Part shown: positions 1 to 5,062 of the stretch, one piece after another
Position numbering within the stretch: position 1 is the stretch's first letter
Layout: every line of letters begins with the position of its first letter
Origin: JBDHZK01 sp039811865
GTDB lineage: Bacteria; Actinomycetota; Actinomycetes; Propionibacteriales; Propionibacteriaceae
DNA length: 8,750 nucleotides
NCBI GenBank assembly: GCA_039811865.1
Contig: JBDHZK010000116.1
Location: forward strand, 1-8,750
Direction: 5' to 3'
Notes under the pieces: generated by a model
What the model was told of the DNA's origin: nothing
The model's input: only the letters and a program-made list of their open reading frames with translations
Database searches by the model: none
Program-made: the position numbers and the translations under genes

Positions 1-422
1 AACGTCTGACCCCACGACTCCACCAGCTTGATCCCCTGCAGGCTCGCCCAATCGACGTCCCACCCCTGCTGCTTGCCGAGGCGACGGACGCCGTCGCGAT
101 CGACCGCCGCCCTGGCGCGGGACGCCCGCAGCCAGCCGTAGGCGAGCAGCAAGAACATGGCCAAGGCCATGGTCAGGGCGCCGGCGAGCACGATCATGTC
201 CTGCAGCACCCAGTGCCACGCCACTAACCCGGACGCCACCGCACAGACGATGTAAGCGATCCCCACTGTGAGCGCTCGCCGGTCGAGTGTCACCGAACCG
301 ATCTCAGGCGTGATGGGCGGTCTGAACGGCCGCCGCGGCTTAGCCGCTGGCGTCCTGCCCTGGGCGCCCGCGGACACGCCTGCGCGTCCGGGACGACGGC
401 GGTGTCCCTGCCTACGACTCAC
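1..422 (-). CDS. Membrane-anchored PH-like domain protein, 5' part (runs off the left edge)
   Basis: Reading the minus strand from a GTG at 422-420 gives 140 open codons that leave the window without a stop. The start is chosen because a GGAGG lies 5 nt upstream (plus-strand 428-432). The N-terminus (residues 1-40) is rich in Arg, Pro and Gly and looks cytoplasmic. Two hydrophobic segments follow, about residues 50-70 and 76-97, with a short acidic turn between them. From residue 106 the protein reads VDRDGVRRLGKQQGWDVDWA, then SLQGIKLVESW. This pattern (a glycine turn, then a conserved Trp before a hydrophobic strand) is typical of the start of actinobacterial bPH-type domains placed after two membrane helices. 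An internal GTG (codon 44) could be the true start if the basic tail is not translated. The protein is transcribed away from the lysine operon and I see no functional link to it. The role is unknown and the domain call is tentative, since only its first strands are present. Confidence 0.6.
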   Translation of the reverse strand, partial: MSRRQGHRRRPGRAGVSAGAQGRTPAAKPRRPFRPPITPEIGSVTLDRRALTVGIAYIVCAVASGLVAWHWVLQDMIVLAGALTMALAMFLLLAYGWLRASRARAAVDRDGVRRLGKQQGWDVDWASLQGIKLVESWGQT

Positions 423-427
423 CTGCG

Positions 428-432
428 CCTCC
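428..432 (-). promoter_or_regulatory. Ribosome binding site of the leftward membrane-protein gene
   Basis: The plus strand shows CCTCC, which is GGAGG on the minus strand, 5 nt before the GTG at 422-420. It is the main reason for choosing that start over the internal GTG nearer the first membrane segment. Confidence 0.6.
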
Positions 433-580
433 GTTCGACTGCGCCGGCGGCGCCCCCGTCAGCGTAAGGGACGGCGCCGGTCGTTCGGTTCAGCGCCAAG
501 CCCATGGGGCCGGGTCGACGCCGCCGCCTTGTCGCGGCGCCACTACCGAACGGCGTCGAGCCGTCCGGGAGGGTGATTTG

Positions 581-599
581 GCGCCATAAACCATGGCGC
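581..599. repeat. Short inverted repeat in the divergent intergenic region
   Basis: GCGCCAT (581-587) and ATGGCGC (593-599) are perfect 7-bp complementary arms around a 5-nt spacer (aaacc). Two G-T pairs could extend the stem outward. It lies between the two divergent genes, about 100 bp before lat and 160 bp before the leftward gene. It could be an operator or a small hairpin. Seven-bp arms in GC-rich DNA can arise by chance. Confidence 0.35.
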
Positions 600-642
600 T
601 GGCCCAGTCTGAGGGAAGAGATGGCTGAAATCGCGCCGTAAC

Positions 643-673
643 ACAACAAGATCGCCCGTTCCCGGGTTGTTGT
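643..673. promoter_or_regulatory. Inverted repeat overlapping the lat -35 region, possible operator
   Basis: ACAACAA (643-649) and TTGTTGT (667-673) are perfect 7-bp arms separated by 17 nt. The arms are A/T-rich in a GC-rich background, which makes the pair stand out. The right arm contains the proposed -35 hexamer of the lat promoter (667-672), so a protein bound here would interfere with or help RNA polymerase. The 31-bp span is longer than a usual TetR site and would fit two DNA-binding units about one and a half to two helical turns apart. Which regulator binds is unknown. Confidence 0.35.
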
Positions 674-695
674 CTCAGTATGCGACCCCTAGACT
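667..695 (+). promoter_or_regulatory. Candidate leaderless promoter of the lysine operon
   Basis: A -35-like TTGTTG (667-672) is followed after 17 nt by a -10-like TAGACT (690-695), which fits the actinobacterial TANNNT pattern. The -10 ends 6 nt before the ATG at 702. That is where a transcript beginning at or next to the start codon would place it. No Shine-Dalgarno sequence is visible in the 15 nt before the ATG, which also fits a leaderless mRNA. The call is made by eye on pattern and spacing. Confidence 0.5.
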
Positions 696-701
696 CTGCG
701 C

Positions 702-2030
702 ATGACTCGATCTGTTGCGCCCGGGGACGTGAAAGCCCTGTTGAACAAGCACATGCTGCTTGACGGACTGCCCTTCGTCCTCGACCTGGAACGATCGGTC
801 GGGACGGACCTGGTCGATGAGGCGACCGGCGTCCACTACCTCGACATGTTCACCTTCTTCGCCTCCAACGCCTTGGGGATGAACCACCCTGGCCTGACGC
901 AGGACGCGGACTTCCGCCGCGACCTCCTGGACGCCGCGATGAACAAGCCGAGCAACTCCGACATCTACACGGTGGCGTTGGCCGAGTTCGTCGAGACGTT
1001 CGCCCGCGTCATGGGCGTGCCGGAATTGCCGCACCTGTTCTTCATCGAGGGCGGCGCGGCGGCGGTCGAGAACGCGCTCAAGACCGCCTTCGACTGGAAG
1101 TCGCGCTGGAACGAGGCGCACGGCATCAGCCCTGATCTGGGCACCAAGATCCTGCACTTGACCGGCGCGTTCCACGGCCGCAGCGGCTACACCATGTCGC
1201 TCACGAACACCGACCCGAACAAGACCGACCGATTCCCCAAGTTCGACTGGCCGCGGATCGAGTCCCCCTATGTCGCGGTCGAGCGGGACGTCCCCGGCTA
1301 CGAGCAGCGAGCCCTGGCTCAGGCCACGGACGCCTTCGAGGCGCACCCGCACGACATCGCGGCGTTCATCATGGAGACCGTCCAAGGCGAGGGCGGCGAC
1401 CATCATTTCCGGCCCGAGTTCCTCGCCGCGATGAAGGAGCTGTGCCACTCCTACGACGCGCTGTTCATCCTCGACGAGGTACAAACCGGCGGCGGCATGA
1501 CCGGCAAGCCGTGGGCGTTCCAGCACCACGGCGTCGTCCCCGACATCGTCTCCTTCGGTAAGAAGCTGCAGGTCTGCGGGATCATGGCCGGTGGTCGCGT
1601 GGACGACGTCGGCGACAACGTCTTCCACGTTGCGTCCCGGATCAACTCGACCTGGGGCGGCAACCTGACCGACATGGTGCGCGCGCGCCGCATCCTCGAG
1701 GTGATCCAGGCCGACGATCTGCTGGCCAACGCGGTTGCCCGCGGCGAGGAGTTGATCGCCCACCTCCGCGAACTGGCCGAGCGCCATCCGATGCTGGAAA
1801 ACCCCCGTGGGCTAGGCCTGATGTGCGCGGTTTCGACGCCAAACAAGGAGATTCGCAACCGTGTCCTGGCCGAACTGCAAAACGTCGAGCGCGTGATCAT
1901 GCTCGGCTGCGGCGAACGGTCGGTGCGCGTGCGTCCCCCATTGACCGTCACGACCGAGGCGATCGACGCCGCCATGACGGCGCTCGACCGCGTCTTGACC
2001 AAGCTCGAGAACGAGGGGGTCACCAGGTGA
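702..2030 (+). CDS. lat: L-lysine 6-transaminase (lysine epsilon-aminotransferase)
   Basis: A 442-aa class III PLP aminotransferase that transfers the epsilon-amino group of L-lysine to 2-oxoglutarate. The products are 2-aminoadipate 6-semialdehyde (which cyclises to piperideine-6-carboxylate) and glutamate. The whole length strongly resembles mycobacterial Lat (Rv3290c type, about 449 aa) as I recall it. Landmarks are DMFTFFASNALGMNHP near residue 48, NKPSNSDIY near 81, FFIEGGAAAVENALK (113-127), GAFHGRSGY (155-163), QGEGGD (228-233), ILDEVQTGGG (256-265), the Schiff-base lysine in FGKK (K287 or K288, most likely K287), and INSTWGGNLTDMVRARR (314-330). E230 matches the glutamate switch (E243) described for the M. 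tuberculosis enzyme. The usual Pro after the E of the EPxQG motif is Thr here (T226). The ATG at 702 has no Shine-Dalgarno site but sits just after a -10 element. This first gene of the operon overlaps the next by 4 nt. Lat also feeds cephamycin pathways in streptomycetes, but no antibiotic gene is near, so a catabolic role is favoured. Confidence 0.95.
   Translation: MTRSVAPGDVKALLNKHMLLDGLPFVLDLERSVGTDLVDEATGVHYLDMFTFFASNALGMNHPGLTQDADFRRDLLDAAMNKPSNSDIYTVALAEFVETFARVMGVPELPHLFFIEGGAAAVENALKTAFDWKSRWNEAHGISPDLGTKILHLTGAFHGRSGYTMSLTNTDPNKTDRFPKFDWPRIESPYVAVERDVPGYEQRALAQATDAFEAHPHDIAAFIMETVQGEGGDHHFRPEFLAAMKELCHSYDALFILDEVQTGGGMTGKPWAFQHHGVVPDIVSFGKKLQVCGIMAGGRVDDVGDNVFHVASRINSTWGGNLTDMVRARRILEVIQADDLLANAVARGEELIAHLRELAERHPMLENPRGLGLMCAVSTPNKEIRNRVLAELQNVERVIMLGCGERSVRVRPPLTVTTEAIDAAMTALDRVLTKLENEGVTR
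2013..2019 (+). promoter_or_regulatory. Ribosome binding site of hglS inside the end of lat
   Basis: GAGGGGG lies 7 nt before the GTG at 2027. It supports starting hglS at the 4-base GTGA overlap with the lat stop, rather than at an in-frame start about 200 nt upstream inside lat. Confidence 0.6.
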
Positions 2031-3406
2031 AAACCACCCACGAACTACGGGCGGCATTCGCCAAGTCGCTGTCGAAGATGTACGGCACCGAGGTGCCGGC
2101 CTACAACACGCTCGTGGACGTCTCCACCGCCGTGAACGCCGACGTCATGGCAGCCGACCCCGAACGCGCCGAGCGGCTCGGCCGGATCGACCGGGTCACC
2201 GCCGAGCGCCACGGCGCCATCAGGGTCGGGACGGGAGAGGAGTTGCGCCAGGTCGCGCAGATCTTCGCGGCGTTGGGCATGTCCCCCGTCGGCTTCTACG
2301 ACCTGCGCGGGGAGGAGGCGACGTCCCTACCGATCGTGTCGACGGCCTTCCGGCCGACGACGCCCGACGCGCTGGCGATCAACCCGTTCCGGGTGTTCAC
2401 GTCAACGTTGGTGACCGACGACCGCCGCTACTTCGACGCCGGCCTGCAGGCCGATCTGGACGCCTTCTTGGCCCGGCGCCAGCTGTTCTCGCCCCGGCTG
2501 GTCGAGTTGGGGAAGCGCGGTGAGGCCGACGGCGGCCTGGACGACGGTGACGCCGAGGAGTTCCTGCGGCTGGCGACGGCGTCCTTCGAGTTGTCGCGCG
2601 AGCCGATCGATCGCGCCTGGTACCGCCGCCTGACGGCCATTTCCGGGGTGGCGGCCGACATCGGTGGCGTCCCGACGACGCACATCAATCACCTGACGCC
2701 CCGCGTCCTCGACATCGACGACCTGTATGGGCGGATGGAGGCGTTGGGGATCGCGATGATCGACGAGATCCAGGGACCGCCGCGCTGGGCCGGCCCGGAC
2801 GTCCTGCTGCGGCAGACGTCCTTCAAAGCGCTGGCCGAGCCGCGCCGCTTCCGCGAGCCGGACGGCTCGGTGGCCGACGGCGAACTCAGCGTCCGGTTCG
2901 GCGAGGTGGAGCAGCGGGGGATCGCGCTCACCCAGCCAGGCCGCGACTTGTACGACCGGTTGATCGGGGAGATCGACGTCCGCTCGGCCGGCCTGAGCGC
3001 GGACGAGCGCGAAGCCGTCAAGGTCGACGTCTGGGAGGCGAACCTGCCGCGCACCGAGGACGGTTTGGCGCAGGCTGGATTGGCGTTCTTCGAGTACGCG
3101 GCCGGGGACGGCCGTGGTGGCGAGACGGTGGCCGAACTGGTCGCCTCCGGTGCACTGGTGCGGACGCCGATCGTCTACGAGGACTTCTTGCCGCGCTCGG
3201 CGGCGGGGATCTTCGCGTCCAACCTGGACAACTCGGGATCGCGGGACGCGACGCTTTCCGGATCGCATCGGGACGCCGCCTGGCTGGCGGAGGCCATGGA
3301 CCGCGACGTCCATGATCCAATGCACCTGTACGCCGACCAAAGCGCCGCGTCATTGGCGAAGGCGTGCGCGGAACTGGACATCGCGGTGCCGGAGGAGGGC
3401 AAGTGA
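2027..3406 (+). CDS. hglS: 2-oxoadipate dioxygenase/decarboxylase, HglS/YdcJ family (DUF1338)
   Basis: A 459-aa protein of the DUF1338 family (E. coli YdcJ, P. putida HglS, about 464 aa). HglS is an Fe(II)-dependent, vicinal-oxygen-chelate-like enzyme that converts 2-oxoadipate and O2 to D-2-hydroxyglutarate and CO2. Family marks are NTLVDVSTAVN (27-37), ERHGAIRVGT (60-69), GFYDL (89-93), FRVFTSTL (121-128), THINHLTPRVLDIDDLY (218-234), RFGEVEQRG (290-298) and YEDFLPRSAAGIFASNL (384-400). H62 and R66 keep the spacing of the metal ligand His70 and substrate-binding Arg74 of HglS. H219 or H222, and E293, fit the remaining ligands (His226, Glu294). Residue matching is from memory, not an alignment. 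The GTG start shares GTGA with the lat stop, and the stop shares GTGA with the next start, so the three genes are probably translationally coupled. The position between a lysine aminotransferase and a semialdehyde dehydrogenase supports 2-oxoadipate as substrate. Confidence 0.9.
   Translation: MKTTHELRAAFAKSLSKMYGTEVPAYNTLVDVSTAVNADVMAADPERAERLGRIDRVTAERHGAIRVGTGEELRQVAQIFAALGMSPVGFYDLRGEEATSLPIVSTAFRPTTPDALAINPFRVFTSTLVTDDRRYFDAGLQADLDAFLARRQLFSPRLVELGKRGEADGGLDDGDAEEFLRLATASFELSREPIDRAWYRRLTAISGVAADIGGVPTTHINHLTPRVLDIDDLYGRMEALGIAMIDEIQGPPRWAGPDVLLRQTSFKALAEPRRFREPDGSVADGELSVRFGEVEQRGIALTQPGRDLYDRLIGEIDVRSAGLSADEREAVKVDVWEANLPRTEDGLAQAGLAFFEYAAGDGRGGETVAELVASGALVRTPIVYEDFLPRSAAGIFASNLDNSGSRDATLSGSHRDAAWLAEAMDRDVHDPMHLYADQSAASLAKACAELDIAVPEEGK
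3391..3399 (+). promoter_or_regulatory. Strong ribosome binding site of the aldehyde dehydrogenase gene
   Basis: GGAGGAGGG ends 3 nt before the GTG at 3403, offering two overlapping GGAGG cores with 4- and 7-nt spacing. It fixes the start at the GTGA overlap with hglS rather than at the in-frame ATG at 3364. Confidence 0.7.
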
Positions 3407-4923
3407 GCCACACGCATGAAGAACTGGTCAGCCTGGCCCGCGAATCGCTGTCCGCGCTCGGGGTCGACGCGTGGCGCTACGACGTCGCGAGCGAGCTCTC
3501 GGCGCGTTCGCCGCTGACCGATCGGGACCTGTTCGGCGTTGCCGTCACCGAGGATGTGGGCGCGGCCGTCCAACGCGCCCAGGATTCGTTCCGGGATTGG
3601 CGGACGACACCGGCCCCCGTCCGCGGTCAACTGGTGAAGCGACTGGGGGAGTTGATTCGAGACTTCAAGACCGAACTGGCGACGCTGGTCACCGTCGAGG
3701 TGGGCAAGATCTCCAGCGAGGCCCTGGGCGAGGTCCAGGAGATGATCGACATCTGCGACTTCGCCGTCGGGCTGAGCAGGCAGTTGTACGGCAAGACCAT
3801 GCCGTCGGAGCGTCCCGGGCACCGGCTGCAGGAGGTCTGGCATCCGTTGGGCGTCGTGGGCGTGATCTCGGCGTTCAACTTTCCGGTGGCGGTCTGGTCG
3901 TGGAACACGGCGATCGCGTTGGTCTGTGGCGATTCGGTCGTGTGGAAACCGTCGGAGTTGGCGCCGCTGTGTGCGCTCGGCTGCGACGCCCTGCTGCGCC
4001 GGGCGATCGTCGAAGTGGGCGCCCCGGAGGGACTGCATGAGCTCGTGCTGGGCGGACGCGAGGTCGGCGAAGCGCTGGTGGACGATCCGCGCGTCGCCCT
4101 GGTGAGCGCGACCGGCTCGACGCGCATGGGTCGAGAGGTCGGCCCGCGGGTGGCGTCCCGGTTCGGACGCAGCCTGCTCGAACTGGGCGGCAACAACGCG
4201 GTGATCGTCACCTCGTCGGCGAATCTCGACCTGGCGGTGCCGTCGATGGTGTTCGCGGCCGCTGGGACGGCCGGGCAGCGCTGCACCACATTGCGCCGGC
4301 TCATCGTGCACGAATCGGTCGCCGACGAGGTCTGTGCCCGGCTGGAGGGAGCATTCGGCAGCCTGGTGGTCGGAGATCCGTTCGACGAGGGCACGCTGGT
4401 CGGGCCGTTGGTCACAAAGTCCGCCTTTGAGGGTATGCAGGCGGCGCTGGCGGCCGCCCGCGAGCAGGGCGGGCAGGTTTTCGGCGGGGGCCGGGTCGAT
4501 CTCGGCCGGGACGGCTATTGGGTACGTCCGGCGCTCGTCCGGCTGCCGAACCAGGAGGGGGTGGCGCTGACCGAGACGTTCGCGCCGATCCTGTATGTCG
4601 TTACCTACGCCGACTTCGACGCTGCCCTGCGTCTGCACAATGGCGTCCCGCAAGGGCTTTCAGCCGGGATCTTCACCGCCGACCAAAGCGAGGCCGAGCG
4701 CTTCTTGGCCGCCGACGGCGCCGACACGGGGATCGCCAACGTCAACGTGGGTACGTCTGGAGCCGAGATCGGCGGCGCGTTCGGCGGCGAGAAGGAGACC
4801 GGCGGTGGACGCGAGTCCGGCTCGGATGCCTGGCGGGCGTACATGCGCCGGTCCACGAACACGATCAACTACTCCGGCGCCGTCGCGCTGGCGCAGGGAG
4901 TCGATTTCTCCGGTGGGTCGTGA
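3403..4923 (+). CDS. amaB: L-2-aminoadipate 6-semialdehyde / piperideine-6-carboxylate dehydrogenase (ALDH7, antiquitin type)
   Basis: A 506-aa NAD(P)-dependent aldehyde dehydrogenase that would oxidise the Lat product to L-2-aminoadipate. The fold is complete: oxyanion Asn in SAFNFPVAVWSWN (N159), WKPSELAP in the nucleotide site, GSTRMG in the Rossmann region, general base Glu in LLELGGNN (E260) and catalytic Cys in GTAGQRCTTLRRL (C294). The C-terminal block runs GTSGAEIGGAFGGEKETGGG, then RESGSDAWRAYMRRSTNTINYS. This block and the LGGNNA motif are hallmarks of the ALDH7/antiquitin group (AmaB, Pcd) and separate it from betaine or succinate-semialdehyde dehydrogenases. Length matches the group. 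The GTG start overlaps the hglS stop by 4 nt with a strong RBS. Acting directly after Lat, this should be pathway step two although it is the third gene. It is likely to be a soluble cytosolic tetramer, as in the family. Confidence 0.93.
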   Translation: MSHTHEELVSLARESLSALGVDAWRYDVASELSARSPLTDRDLFGVAVTEDVGAAVQRAQDSFRDWRTTPAPVRGQLVKRLGELIRDFKTELATLVTVEVGKISSEALGEVQEMIDICDFAVGLSRQLYGKTMPSERPGHRLQEVWHPLGVVGVISAFNFPVAVWSWNTAIALVCGDSVVWKPSELAPLCALGCDALLRRAIVEVGAPEGLHELVLGGREVGEALVDDPRVALVSATGSTRMGREVGPRVASRFGRSLLELGGNNAVIVTSSANLDLAVPSMVFAAAGTAGQRCTTLRRLIVHESVADEVCARLEGAFGSLVVGDPFDEGTLVGPLVTKSAFEGMQAALAAAREQGGQVFGGGRVDLGRDGYWVRPALVRLPNQEGVALTETFAPILYVVTYADFDAALRLHNGVPQGLSAGIFTADQSEAERFLAADGADTGIANVNVGTSGAEIGGAFGGEKETGGGRESGSDAWRAYMRRSTNTINYSGAVALAQGVDFSGGS

Positions 4924-4943
4924 GTGGTTTGGCGCTCCTGAGC

Positions 4944-5035
4944 CGGTGCCCCCGCACAGAAATGACCCGGAAAGGTAGGACGAGCCCGTCGGCAGACATC
5001 CCGACGCCGTTCCGGGTCATTTCTGTGCGGCACCG
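4944..5035. repeat. Long palindrome (possible REP/MITE-like element or intercistronic hairpin)
   Basis: Two perfectly complementary 21-bp arms lie at 4952-4972 and 5010-5030 (left arm begins CCGCACAGAAATGACC, right arm ends GGTCATTTCTGTGCGG). After a 3-nt bulge (4949-4951) the stem extends outward by 5 bp: CGGTG at 4944-4948 with CACCG at 5031-5035. The 37-nt inner part carries its own 6-bp stem, CGTCGG (4987-4992) with CCGACG (5001-5006), around an 8-nt loop. The element fills most of the 139-bp gap between the dehydrogenase stop and the next start; the three upstream genes overlap instead. No T-run follows, so a classical intrinsic terminator is not indicated. In RNA it would form a very stable hairpin that could protect the upstream message or reduce read-through. 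In DNA it looks like a repetitive extragenic palindrome or a tiny mobile element. I see no target-site duplication. Confidence 0.8.
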
Positions 5036-5053
5036 CGTCGCACGTGACCCCGT

Positions 5054-5057
5054 GGAG
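5054..5057 (+). promoter_or_regulatory. Ribosome binding site of the oxidase gene
   Basis: GGAG sits 5 nt before the TTG at 5063. It is the only well-placed Shine-Dalgarno match near the start of the conserved protein and supports the TTG as initiation codon. Confidence 0.55.
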
Positions 5058-5062
5058 TCGAC

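Noticed and set aside
268..576. Plus-strand 102-codon open frame near the left edge
   Set aside because: It is Arg/Pro-rich, has no ribosome site that I see, and is antisense to the membrane-protein gene.
621..641. Six-codon open frame (MAEIAP) with a purine-rich GAGGGAAG in front, a possible leader peptide
   Set aside because: It lies upstream of the inferred transcription start near 702, contains no lysine codons that would suggest attenuation, and so short a frame is expected by chance.
419..649. Minus-strand 76-codon open frame in the divergent intergenic region
   Set aside because: It ends in an Arg run and resembles no protein I know. It overlaps the better-supported GTG start with GGAGG of the leftward membrane-protein gene in another frame.
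675..1787. Long minus-strand open frame (370 codons) antisense to lat
   Set aside because: It lies almost wholly within lat, is full of Arg/Gly/Val/Asp repeats typical of a GC-rich complementary frame, and has no recognisable domain. Lat is unmistakable.
1823..2026. Upstream extension of the hglS frame into lat
   Set aside because: The extension is Arg-rich shadow coding of lat. The protein family begins at the GTG at 2027, which has a ribosome site and the GTGA overlap.
3175..4653. Long minus-strand open frame (492 codons) antisense to hglS and amaB
   Set aside because: The composition is low in complexity (Arg, Gln, His, Ala) and it mirrors two well-identified enzymes. It is a GC-skew shadow.
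4944..5035. Reading the long palindrome as an ordinary intrinsic terminator ending the operon
   Set aside because: The stem is followed by GC-rich sequence without a T-tract, and the next gene continues the same pathway in the same direction.
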